From contig CAMBPS010000039.1 of the NCBI GenBank assembly GCA_945869675.1, forward strand, positions 1 through 32,484: a stretch of DNA of 32,484 bases, in the 5' to 3' direction. The notes under the pieces were generated by a model. That model saw only the letters and a program-made list of their open reading frames with translations, did not search any database and was not told where the DNA came from. Source of the DNA: Prosthecobacter debontii. GTDB lineage: Bacteria > Verrucomicrobiota > Verrucomicrobiia > Verrucomicrobiales > Verrucomicrobiaceae. Made by a program: the position numbers and the translations under genes. The stretch's first letter is position 1. Each line of letters opens with the position of its first letter. Positions 16,120 to 24,382 of this stretch are shown here, piece after piece.

Positions 16120-17073
16120 ATGCCAGCCAAGTTTGAAGATTACTATAAAACTCTCGGAATCACGCGTGAAGCCAGCGCAGATGAGATCAAGAAAGCTTTT
16201 CGCAAGCTTGCCCGCCAATATCATCCCGACACGGCCAAGAATAAAAAGACGGCCGAAGAAAAATTTAAAGAGATCAATGAAGCCTATGAAGTGCTCGGCG
16301 ATCCCGAAAAACGCAGGAAGTACGACACCCTAGGTGCCGATTGGGAAAATGCAGCGCAGCATCCGTATCGTGGCAACAGCGGAGAAGACTTCAGCTTTGG
16401 CGGCACGGGCTTCAGCGACTTCTTCGAGCAATATTTTAGTGGTGGCAGCCAATACGGTTCACCTCGCGACTTTGATCCAGATGGATCACCCGGTGCGGCC
16501 CGCCAAAGACGCCCAAGAAAAGGACACGACATTGAGGGTGATATCCTCGTCACACTCGAAGAGGCCATGCTCGGCACGACCCGCCCGATTACCCTGCAAA
16601 CGGCCAATCGCCAAACTGGAACGGCCCAGACCCATAACTTTCAAGTACGCATTCCTCCCGGAGCTACCGATGGCCGTCGCATCCGCGTTCCCGGTCAGGG
16701 CGGTCCCGGAATCCAAGGTGGACCCTCAGGCGATCTTTTTCTGCGCGTGCGCCATGCCGCACATCCTGACTTCAGGACAGAGGAAGCCGATGTGATTCAT
16801 GAAATCGACATCGCCCCTTGGGAAGCTGTACTTGGGGCCGAGATTGTGGTTCCTACACTGGATGGAGCCATCAAACTGCGTATTCCTGCAGGTGCAGAGC
16901 ACCATCAGAAACTGCGAGTCCGTGGCCGCGGCCTTCCCAAAGGCAAGACCGGTGAACGTGGCGACTTCTATGTGGCACTGACCATCGTTCTACCCACCGA
17001 TTTAAGCGATGCCGAACGGGCTCTTTGGGAGCAATTACGGGATAACTCGAGTTTTAAGCCTCGCGACTTATGA
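16120..17073 (+). CDS. DnaJ-like co-chaperone, CbpA type (no zinc finger)
   Basis: This 317-residue J-domain protein would stimulate DnaK ATPase. The J domain spans about residues 5-70, with HPD at 35-37. A Gly/Phe-rich linker follows (about 81-130), then the two C-terminal beta domains, beginning at GHDIEGDILVTLEEAMLGTTRPI and containing RIPPGATDGRRIRVPGQGGPG and IPAGAEHHQKLRVRGRGLP. No CxxCxGxG zinc-finger repeats are present, so it is CbpA/DnaJ-B type rather than canonical DnaJ. Length fits CbpA (about 300). It is divergent from trmO, and its 3' end meets the sugar transferase gene tail to tail with only 16 bases between. Confidence 0.93.
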   Translation: MPAKFEDYYKTLGITREASADEIKKAFRKLARQYHPDTAKNKKTAEEKFKEINEAYEVLGDPEKRRKYDTLGADWENAAQHPYRGNSGEDFSFGGTGFSDFFEQYFSGGSQYGSPRDFDPDGSPGAARQRRPRKGHDIEGDILVTLEEAMLGTTRPITLQTANRQTGTAQTHNFQVRIPPGATDGRRIRVPGQGGPGIQGGPSGDLFLRVRHAAHPDFRTEEADVIHEIDIAPWEAVLGAEIVVPTLDGAIKLRIPAGAEHHQKLRVRGRGLPKGKTGERGDFYVALTIVLPTDLSDAERALWEQLRDNSSFKPRDL

Positions 17074-17086
17074 TAGTCGATCTTTA

Positions 17087-17100
17087 GGGCTAAGAAGCCC
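17087..17100. terminator. Short hairpin between convergent genes
   Basis: GGGCT-AAGA-AGCCC forms a 5-bp GC-rich stem with a 4-base loop, lying exactly where dnaJ and the sugar transferase gene converge and overlapping the latter's stop codon. No U-tract follows on either strand, so a terminator role is only suggested. Confidence 0.25.
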
Positions 17101-18484
17101 CAGCTCCACGAATCACCGCAGGAAGTGTCTGCACTAAAATCTTGGCATCAAGCCAAAGCGACCAGTTATCAATGTATTGAAGATCTAAAGCCACCCACTC
17201 TTCAAAGTTGCTGATCCCATTTCGGCCCGCGATCTGCCAGAGGCATGTGAGACCAGGCTTCACGCTGAGGCGGCGGCGCTGGGCATGTTTTTCGATCTTT
17301 TCGATCTCATAGACTGGCAGAGGACGCGGGCCAACCAGGCTCATTTCGCCACGCAGGACATTCAGTAGTTGTGGGAGTTCATCAATGCTCATCCTACGCA
17401 ACCAACGACCAAAGGCAAAGATGCGGGGATCGTCCGTGATTTTAAACACAGGGCCATCCATCTCATTAAGTGCTTCTAATTCGGCACGCTGAGACTCCGC
17501 GTTCACATGCATGGAACGAAACTTCCACATGCGGAATGGCTTACCATAGTGCCCCGAGCGCTCCTGCCGAAAAAAGATCGGTCCTTTAGAACCTAGGCGG
17601 ATGCCAATCATTGCGATCAACCAAAGGGGCAGAGACAGAGAAAGTAAAACCAGAGCCCCGATACGATCCAAGATGTCCTTAAACAGCAATTCCCAGGAGA
17701 CTTGGGGAGTGCTGTGAAACACTAACATGAGGCGGCCGCCCATGACATCAAAGGTTGGACGTGCAATGGCCGTCTGAAAGAAGTCGGCGGCGATCCAGGC
17801 CTCTACACCTTCGGTTTCACAGGCCTGCACGGCTTCTTCGATTTTGCTGAAATGCACATGCTGAGCAGCAAACAAAACACGAGAGGCCGAGTGATCATGC
17901 ATAGCCTGCACAAGCTCGCTGATCGGTTGCTGAGTGATGTCTATCTGAGCCTTAATCTCGGAAATGATGCGTTGCTCCGCTGGCATTTGTTGGATGAATG
18001 CGGCCATATCTGCTGCCGCCCCAGCGACGATCACTCGCTCTCTGCCATTCCCTGTCATAAGCCTGCGCCGCATTTTTTCTCGCTGCACGGACTCACGAAG
18101 AAACAGGGCAATGGCTGATAGGAAAAATGCCAGAATAACGACGGAACGACTCGGCACATTCCATTTCATAAAAACCACCAGTGCGCCAATCAAGGTGCCT
18201 ATGATGAAGAGCGTCTCGCCGAGCTGACGCAGGAACTGAGTGGGTGACTTATGGAAAAGATGGTTGTAAAATCGGCGAAACTCCAGCACCAAAGGAGTCA
18301 AAGGCACGATGACTGCGATTACCCAATACAATTCCTCAATCGGCGGAATCGTGACCATATCCGGCCAGAAATACAGCGCCAATGTCGAACGTAGAAAATG
18401 GGCAAACCAAAGGCAGAACCCAAGAAGGGCGCTGTCCAACAACTCTGTAAGCTGTAAATTGATTTCCTGTCTACGGCCGAGCAT
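17090..18484 (-). CDS. Polyprenyl-phosphate sugar-1-phosphate transferase (WbaP/WcaJ type)
   Basis: This 464-residue membrane enzyme would start exopolysaccharide or O-antigen repeat synthesis by moving a sugar-1-phosphate onto undecaprenyl phosphate. The N-terminal part (to about residue 115) has several hydrophobic segments, a central Rossmann-like domain starts about RERVIVAGAAADMAAF, and a re-entrant hydrophobic segment (DRIGALVLLSLSLPLWLIAMIGI) precedes the catalytic domain. That domain shows IFFRQERSG, PFRMWKFRSM, MSIDELPQLLNVLRGEMSLVGPRP and KPGLTCLWQIAGRN, all family hallmarks. It is alone, with no glycosyltransferases or flippase beside it. It shares an AT-rich 60-base divergent region with aroD. 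Confidence 0.92.
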   Translation of the reverse strand: MLGRRQEINLQLTELLDSALLGFCLWFAHFLRSTLALYFWPDMVTIPPIEELYWVIAVIVPLTPLVLEFRRFYNHLFHKSPTQFLRQLGETLFIIGTLIGALVVFMKWNVPSRSVVILAFFLSAIALFLRESVQREKMRRRLMTGNGRERVIVAGAAADMAAFIQQMPAEQRIISEIKAQIDITQQPISELVQAMHDHSASRVLFAAQHVHFSKIEEAVQACETEGVEAWIAADFFQTAIARPTFDVMGGRLMLVFHSTPQVSWELLFKDILDRIGALVLLSLSLPLWLIAMIGIRLGSKGPIFFRQERSGHYGKPFRMWKFRSMHVNAESQRAELEALNEMDGPVFKITDDPRIFAFGRWLRRMSIDELPQLLNVLRGEMSLVGPRPLPVYEIEKIEKHAQRRRLSVKPGLTCLWQIAGRNGISNFEEWVALDLQYIDNWSLWLDAKILVQTLPAVIRGAGAS

Positions 18485-18544
18485 AATCGAGGTCTATTAT
18501 CTCAAATTAATTAATTTATATTAAAATTATAGCAAACCTAGGCA
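18485..18544. promoter_or_regulatory. AT-rich divergent promoter region with 14-bp palindrome
   Basis: The 60 bases between the divergent sugar transferase and aroD starts are strikingly AT-rich (18504-18532 is nearly pure A/T) in an otherwise GC-richer window. They contain a perfect palindrome AAATTAATTAATTT at 18504-18517, followed by TATATT and AAATTAT words that could act as -10 elements. Function as a promoter or operator is inferred from position and composition only. Confidence 0.5.
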
Positions 18545-19255
18545 ATGGCACAACTTGTTTCCACGAAAAACCCACTTTCCTCCACACACCCACTGACCGT
18601 CGGAGTGATTCCAGATGCAAAGACGCTAGATCTCTGGTCGGCAATGGGTCCCCATGAGCGTGAACCTATCTGCGACGTCATCGAACTCCGACTTGATACG
18701 CTGAATCTGCCCCCCGACACGATCCTCAGGGCTTTAGCCGGCAACACGACGCCAATCCTACTAACCGCACGCCACCCAGCCGAGGGTGGACAGGGCAGCG
18801 CCGACTCAGCGGGTCGAATGGCGCTGATCGAGCCGCTACTCGACCTCGCAGCAATCATGGATATTGAGCTGCGTAGCGCCATGGAAATGAAGCCGCTCAT
18901 CGACAAAGCGCACGCCCTCAGTGTGCAGGTCATAGGTTCATTTCATGATTTTCAGGCCACGCCCACAGACGAGATTCTGCGTGGGGCCATCAGCTTTGCT
19001 CAGCCTGCGGGATTGGATGGCGTGAAGCTGGCCACTTTTATCAATTCCACGGCCGATCTGACACGACTGATCACCCTGACTTCGGAGCCGCAGCGGCTGC
19101 GCCTTTCCTGCATGGGTATGGGACCATGGGGCAGAGTCTCGCGCTTGGTGCTTGCAAAGTGCGGCAGCCTGCTGAATTACGGCTACATCGGCGAATCAAA
19201 CGCCCTAGGTCAGTGGCCCGCTGCTCGACTGAAGGAAATGCTAGCCGAACTGTGA
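18545..19255 (+). CDS. aroD: 3-dehydroquinate dehydratase, type I
   Basis: This 236-residue protein matches type I dehydroquinase, the third step of the shikimate pathway. Catalytic residues are visible: ELRLD near residue 48, His134 in SFHDF (general base), and Lys161 in GLDGVKLAT, which forms the Schiff base. MGPWGRVSRL and the closing NALGQWPAARLKEML, with its substrate-binding Gln, are also typical. Length fits the family. The stop and the next gene's ATG (19257) are separated by one base, so the two are probably cotranscribed and translationally coupled. Confidence 0.9.
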   Translation: MAQLVSTKNPLSSTHPLTVGVIPDAKTLDLWSAMGPHEREPICDVIELRLDTLNLPPDTILRALAGNTTPILLTARHPAEGGQGSADSAGRMALIEPLLDLAAIMDIELRSAMEMKPLIDKAHALSVQVIGSFHDFQATPTDEILRGAISFAQPAGLDGVKLATFINSTADLTRLITLTSEPQRLRLSCMGMGPWGRVSRLVLAKCGSLLNYGYIGESNALGQWPAARLKEMLAEL

Positions 19256-19256
19256 C

Positions 19257-20306
19257 ATGAAGCTCTCCGTGACCTCCTGCAAAAATCTCTACCTCGTTTT
19301 CCTAGCGCTCACCGTGCTTTCAGGATGTGAAGACCCTGAACGTGAAGCCAAGATTAAATGGCGCGAAGAAGAGGTGAATGCCAAAGAAGCAAACATCATC
19401 CAGAGAGAAACCAAAATCCTCAAAGATCAACAAATCTTGGAAGGCAATCGCCTGGATCTGGTGGCGAAGATAAAAAGCATTGAACTGCAACAAAAGCAGC
19501 TCACCGAAGAATTAGAGAAAACCAAACGCCTCAATCGCGAATTTGAAATCAAAAAGCTGCGCGGCCCGCTTCCTAGCATCAGTGCAGACCGCGCCATCAT
19601 CATTGACCCCGCCTCTGAAGACGTTCTCTTTGAGAAAAATCCTGACAAGCGCGGAGCCATCGCCAGCACCACCAAGCTACTCACTGCCCTTCTTATTGTT
19701 GAATCCGGAGACTTGGACAAAATCATCACTGTTGAGAAAAGCGACACTGAATGTGCACCCATTCGACTAGGCCTGAAAGCCGGGGAACAGTACACTCGGC
19801 GCCAACTACTAACCGCCGTTCTGGTAAAAAGCTCCAACGACATCGCCCAAGCACTAGCGCGTGACAATGCCGGAAGCGTGCAGGCCTTTGTCGCCAAAAT
19901 GAATGCCAAATGTGCAGAACTCGGCCTGAAAAACAGCCATTACGTGAACCCGCACGGCCTGCCCTCCACTACTGGCGACGACCCCTACAGCACAGCGCGC
20001 GAACTTAGCGTCATCGCCAAAGTCTGTGATAAACGCCCGGAGATCCGAGAGATCGTGAAACTACAGAGCTATAAATTTAAATTTCCCAGCGGTAAAGTCA
20101 CGGACCTCTCCAATACCAATCGTGTGCTCAAATCCGCCAGCTACTGCGATGGCATGAAGACCGGCTATACGAATGCCGCTGGTTACTGCCTCGTAGCCAG
20201 CGGTGAGCGTAATGGAAAACGCCGCATCGTAGTCGTGCTAAACGATACCGAAGGCGGCGTCTGGCGCGACGCCCAAGCTCTACTAGACTGGGCCTTGAAG
20301 GCTTAG
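19257..20306 (+). CDS. D-alanyl-D-alanine carboxypeptidase (S11) lipoprotein with coiled-coil stalk
   Basis: This 349-residue penicillin-binding carboxypeptidase would trim the terminal D-Ala of peptidoglycan stem peptides. The S11 motifs are S137-T-T-K140, S192-S-N194 and K301-T-G303. The N-terminus has a lipobox-like LTVLSGC24, predicting a lipid-anchored protein. Residues about 28-100 are a highly charged heptad-like stretch (EEEVNAKEANIIQRETKI... KQLTEELEKTKRLNREFE), a likely coiled coil holding the enzyme away from the membrane. Typical DacA-type proteins are instead anchored by a C-terminal amphipathic helix and extra domain, absent here. The start at 19257 is fixed by the lipobox. Confidence 0.9.
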   Translation: MKLSVTSCKNLYLVFLALTVLSGCEDPEREAKIKWREEEVNAKEANIIQRETKILKDQQILEGNRLDLVAKIKSIELQQKQLTEELEKTKRLNREFEIKKLRGPLPSISADRAIIIDPASEDVLFEKNPDKRGAIASTTKLLTALLIVESGDLDKIITVEKSDTECAPIRLGLKAGEQYTRRQLLTAVLVKSSNDIAQALARDNAGSVQAFVAKMNAKCAELGLKNSHYVNPHGLPSTTGDDPYSTARELSVIAKVCDKRPEIREIVKLQSYKFKFPSGKVTDLSNTNRVLKSASYCDGMKTGYTNAAGYCLVASGERNGKRRIVVVLNDTEGGVWRDAQALLDWALKA

Positions 20307-20352
20307 CTATTCGGATAAATCTAGTCCAAATGCCGGCACTAATCTATCCTAT

Positions 20353-20384
20353 CATGCATGACTCCAGGCATGCATGACTCCAGG
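20353..20384 (+). repeat. 16-bp perfect tandem duplication
   Basis: CATGCATGACTCCAGG occurs twice head to tail at 20353-20368 and 20369-20384 with no mismatch. It sits just upstream of the frameshifted gene remnant, in the noncoding gap after the carboxypeptidase gene. Such short exact duplications usually arise by replication slippage. Confidence 0.85.
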
Positions 20385-20651
20385 ATCTCTCTAGAATCGA
20401 CGAACGCATCCAAGATCTACAACTGATTCAATCAGACATCAAAAACTCTATGGATGAGGCTGAGATGGCTGCCACGGGGGGAAAACCTCTTTAAAAGCAG
20501 GCGCCTCCAAGACGAGTTTAAAGATTTTTCGCAGCAGATGAAGATCAGCCGACTTTCGGCTCATTCGGCCTACCGGGAAGCTCTCATGACTTTGGAAAGA
20601 GCACTCGGTATTCGAGTCGAACGCGCACTGAGATTGACGATCATTCCCTGA
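20378..20651 (+). pseudogene. Frameshifted remnant of a small coiled-coil protein gene
   Basis: Two reading frames abut here. The first runs from about 20378 to a stop at 20492-20494 and encodes a helical, charged segment (RIDERIQDLQLIQSDIKNSM DEAEMAATG). The second encodes ENLFKSRRLQDEFKDF and then QQMKISRLSAHSAYREAL, ending at 20651. Removing one G from the six-G run at 20476-20481 joins the two into one continuous protein-like stretch of about 90 residues. No good start codon precedes the first frame; a TGA lies at 20375-20377 in the tandem repeat. I do not recognise a family. A sequencing error at the G-run or a contingency frameshift is also possible. Confidence 0.4.
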
Positions 20652-20685
20652 ATGAATGGCTTCCTAAAAGGCTATTCGCTCCAGC

Positions 20686-23600
20686 TTAATTGCCGCCCAA
20701 AAGAAAATTAAAATCATTCAGCGTCAGCGCCTGCGCAAAGTTCTCTTCACCCAGAATGTCATTGGCGATGTCACCCTTCTTCTTTTGTAATTGGCGGATT
20801 TTTTCTTCAATGCTGTCTTTGATGATCAAGCGATACGCAAACACCGTCTGTTTCTGACCGATACGATGCGTGCGATCAATCGCCTGCGCCTCCACGGCCG
20901 GGTTCCACCAGGGATCAAAGAGCACCACATAACTGGCCGCCGTGAGATTGAGGCCAAACCCGCCCGCTTTCAGGCTGATCAGGAAAGTCGCAGGCCCCAC
21001 GTATTCTTGGAACTCTTTTACCAATGCGCCTCGATCCTCCGTCTGTCCTGTCAGTTTAAAACTATGCCATTGGCGTGCGGCAATCTCTTCTTCAATGATC
21101 TCGAGCATCTCTACGAATTGAGAGAAAACCAGCACCTTTTGCCCATCCTCCGTGAGTTGCTCGATCAGCTCCATCAGAGCACTGACTTTCACACTTTCAG
21201 TCGCGAGTAGATCTTCACCAGCTTTCTTCTTTTTACTCTTGGCCGGAACTGCCGTTGCTTCCATCCCGAGCAATCGCGGGTCACAACAAATCTGCCGCAA
21301 ACGCAGAAGACTGGTCAAAATATTGAAGCGTAATTGATCGAGCTGCTGATTCGTCTCAGCCTGTAAAAGCTGGGCTCTAGCACGTTTGATCTCGGCTTGG
21401 TAAAGCTTGGCCTGCGTGCCTTCCATCTCGATGATAAGATCTTCTTCGACACGGTCAGGCAAATCACTGGCCACTTCCTTTTTGGTCCGCCGCAGCAAGA
21501 AAGGTCGCGTTCTAGCAGCTAAGCGCCGTCTTGCGAGTGGATCTTCTTTACCGTCAAAATTCCGTGTGAATGAAGCTCGATTCCCCAGCACTCCAGGCAT
21601 GGCAAAAGCAAAGATGGACCAAAGATCCAGCAGCCGATTTTCAATCGGAGTCCCTGTGAGAGCCAAACGATGGCGGGCATTCAGTGCACAGGCTGCTTTG
21701 GTGCTCTGAGCCGTTGGGTTTTTGATGGCTTGAGCTTCATCCAAAATCACCGCCCCCCAAGTGATCGCACACAGAGCTTCTTCATGAATTCGAAGTTGTG
21801 GATAATGAATCACAAGCAGATCCACATCACCCTTTAGACCTGTTTTCCCCGCTGTGTCACGGCTCCAGACGTCCACCTTCATGCTCGGACAAAAGCGCTG
21901 CACCTCCGCACGCCAGTTATCCTGAACCGACTTCGGACAGACGACAAGAATAGGCTTCTTCACCTTTTTCTCCGCACGCAACCAGGCGATCCAGGCCAGC
22001 GTTTGTAGGGTCTTGCCAAGTCCCATGTCATCTGCCAGGACGCCGCCAAATTGATTTACCGTCAAGTAAGCTAAAAAGTGAAAGCCTGCCAACTGATAGG
22101 GGCGCAATGTGGCCTGAATCGCCTTTGGCAAATCTGGCGTCATTCGAGTCTGAATGTCCTCCACACGCCGCTGAACCTGCTCTGCGCGCTCAGCAGGTAG
22201 TAGGGACGAGCCTTTCGTTAGGCCGCCGAGTTGTAAAGCATGCAGCTTCTGTCGAGTGCCATCAAAATCATTCACGGCCAGTCCAAGATCGGCCAACTCT
22301 TTCAGCTGAGCCTCCGTGAGATCAAACTCCAACTTGCGCCAGCCTTTGTTTGAGAGCTTCACCCACTTACCTTTGGACTTCAGCAGCAGGGCAATCTCCT
22401 CGGCACTCAAAGTCGTATCCGTCACATGCAGAGCCACACTGAGGTCAAACCAGTCCATGCCAGTCTTAGACTCTTCCACGTCCAGCCGAACCTGACCAGC
22501 CACGCGGCCATCTTTAAGACTGGCCAACTCTTTATCCAGAACCACCGCCACATCCATTGGCCGACGATCCAACCAAGCCAAAAATTGATCTGGCCAATCC
22601 TTGCCAACAATTCGCTGCTCAATCCAAATCCGATTGTCCTCATGTGAGGCTACCTTCATCGGCATCTGCCTTAGCCAGGCCACCGCCGCAGACATAGCGG
22701 ACTTATCCATTTGAATCAAGTCGTCGGATACTTCTTTCACGTACGAGCGGGATGAATACGCCGCTTGCCAAGCCGTTCCATTCCAGTCATTCGCCTCCAG
22801 ATGCCCACCAAAGGTGGTCTTTCCTGAGACATTTAAATAATCACTGCTATTGCCAGGATATCGGACCACTTTACATCGCACCTCAACAGCCGCCTTTACA
22901 TAGCGAACCTTTCCTGCCAAACGTGCGGGCACCGCTACGCCCAGCTTACCAAGCGCAGTGACACCTTCGCGTGATTCGATCGCATCAGCGGGGATCATAA
23001 CCGGCCAGATCTGGCGTTCTTTGCCAAAAGGCCAATAAGGCAGCTTACAAACCCATTCCGAGGTTACATAACGCAGTGGACTACCTGGCAAGATTGCGAT
23101 CGGCGGTGGTGGCATGATACCGCGATGATTGACGAGTTTCAGAGCATAATCAGCTGAAGTCCCCATCGGTTGAGACAGCTCCCAGTGCAGAGATTCTTCA
23201 TAAAACTCCAATCGTGCGCCATCAGGACGACAAACATGAGCATGAAAAAGCTCTTCACTACTCGCCAGTTGGGCCATGCACTTCGCAAGCTTTTCCGACA
23301 TCGCTTCAACCTCTGTGCTACGCACACCACCGTAGGTGTCTGAAATCGCACCCAAGACGAGACTGGATCCCGCACTTAGAACAGCTCGTTTCTGGCCATC
23401 ATGCTGGGTATTTGGAGAAAGCTCCTTGAGCAGTTTTAGCGTCACTTTGACAAACTCTGTTTCACCGAGATGCCTAACCTGCACGACTGCCGCCGATGGT
23501 AGCAGCATCAACCTAAGCTCTGGTGCTTCTGCCGCATCAGTGACCGTCGTCTCCTCCCATTGCGCCAGTGATTGCCGCCACCGAGCTATCTCTTTTAGCC

Positions 23601-24279
23601 GCTGCCACTTGGCTTTGATTTCCTTTTGTAACTTCTGGTCAATCACCTCCTCCAGCGGCACGGGCATCGTCAACTGAGACTTGTGCAAGGCCATCACTAG
23701 AAAGATCAAAAACTCATCCGCTGAGGCTGGCTTTAACTCCACTGGATAAAGATCGATCTGCCCATATCCCCAGTAACGCTGGCGACCGCAAAGATCGTGA
23801 AGCATGGACTGTTCAAAAACCCGTTTCTCACTTTTCCATAAGGCCTCAGCGCGGTTTAAAAAACTCACCGCTAAATTTGTTAAGGGCTTAGCCAGTTTAG
23901 CCGATACAAAACCAGCCAATGATTCCCGAGAAGGCATCACTCCTGCCGAAACGGCAGCTTTCGCCGACTTCACTTCTACGGCATGTTTGCGTAATTCCAG
24001 AATCAGTGCTACCCCATGCTTGCAGCCGTCTCCATAGTCACAGGTGCATTCTGTTGCGGCTGACTCATCATTCAAGGTCAATGTTGTGTTGTATAGACGA
24101 GTTCCCTGAACCTTTGCCCCAATGACCTGCAAAGGAACAATCCAGCTGACACTGCGAACCGCACGCTCTCGCATAAGCGCTGCCCCACGAGAGACAATGG
24201 CAGGAGTGAGTGCATCGATGGCATCTACCAGCATCGAAAACTGTTCGGAGGTCAGGGCAATATCTTGAGCATTTGGCAT
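20686..24279 (-). CDS. SNF2-family helicase/ATPase with N-terminal SWIM zinc finger
   Basis: This 1197-residue protein is a bacterial SNF2 (RapA/HepA-like) ATPase. A SWIM finger lies at C78-T-C80...C86-K-H88. A long middle region without clear motifs follows, then the ATPase core: GVLADDMGLGKTLQTLAW (Walker A, about residue 745), CPKSVQDNW, VILDEAQAIKN (motif II), ALTGTPIENR, then VLVFSQFVEM, LISLKAGGFGLNLT and DRTHRIGQ (motifs V and VI). Such enzymes remodel or translocate on DNA or protein-DNA complexes; SWIM domains bind DNA or proteins. Role here is unknown, and no restriction or DISARM-type genes accompany it. The ATG at 24279 fits the family. Confidence 0.93.
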   Translation of the reverse strand: MPNAQDIALTSEQFSMLVDAIDALTPAIVSRGAALMRERAVRSVSWIVPLQVIGAKVQGTRLYNTTLTLNDESAATECTCDYGDGCKHGVALILELRKHAVEVKSAKAAVSAGVMPSRESLAGFVSAKLAKPLTNLAVSFLNRAEALWKSEKRVFEQSMLHDLCGRQRYWGYGQIDLYPVELKPASADEFLIFLVMALHKSQLTMPVPLEEVIDQKLQKEIKAKWQRLKEIARWRQSLAQWEETTVTDAAEAPELRLMLLPSAAVVQVRHLGETEFVKVTLKLLKELSPNTQHDGQKRAVLSAGSSLVLGAISDTYGGVRSTEVEAMSEKLAKCMAQLASSEELFHAHVCRPDGARLEFYEESLHWELSQPMGTSADYALKLVNHRGIMPPPPIAILPGSPLRYVTSEWVCKLPYWPFGKERQIWPVMIPADAIESREGVTALGKLGVAVPARLAGKVRYVKAAVEVRCKVVRYPGNSSDYLNVSGKTTFGGHLEANDWNGTAWQAAYSSRSYVKEVSDDLIQMDKSAMSAAVAWLRQMPMKVASHEDNRIWIEQRIVGKDWPDQFLAWLDRRPMDVAVVLDKELASLKDGRVAGQVRLDVEESKTGMDWFDLSVALHVTDTTLSAEEIALLLKSKGKWVKLSNKGWRKLEFDLTEAQLKELADLGLAVNDFDGTRQKLHALQLGGLTKGSSLLPAERAEQVQRRVEDIQTRMTPDLPKAIQATLRPYQLAGFHFLAYLTVNQFGGVLADDMGLGKTLQTLAWIAWLRAEKKVKKPILVVCPKSVQDNWRAEVQRFCPSMKVDVWSRDTAGKTGLKGDVDLLVIHYPQLRIHEEALCAITWGAVILDEAQAIKNPTAQSTKAACALNARHRLALTGTPIENRLLDLWSIFAFAMPGVLGNRASFTRNFDGKEDPLARRRLAARTRPFLLRRTKKEVASDLPDRVEEDLIIEMEGTQAKLYQAEIKRARAQLLQAETNQQLDQLRFNILTSLLRLRQICCDPRLLGMEATAVPAKSKKKKAGEDLLATESVKVSALMELIEQLTEDGQKVLVFSQFVEMLEIIEEEIAARQWHSFKLTGQTEDRGALVKEFQEYVGPATFLISLKAGGFGLNLTAASYVVLFDPWWNPAVEAQAIDRTHRIGQKQTVFAYRLIIKDSIEEKIRQLQKKKGDIANDILGEENFAQALTLNDFNFLLGGN

Positions 24280-24382
24280 GATTTAGCCAGGACAGTGTAA
24301 GGCCCACTGAATCGAACAAGGGGAAATCCTCTGCTAACAGCGATCAGTCATACTTTAGCCTCCCGACTAACTTGACTGGAGG

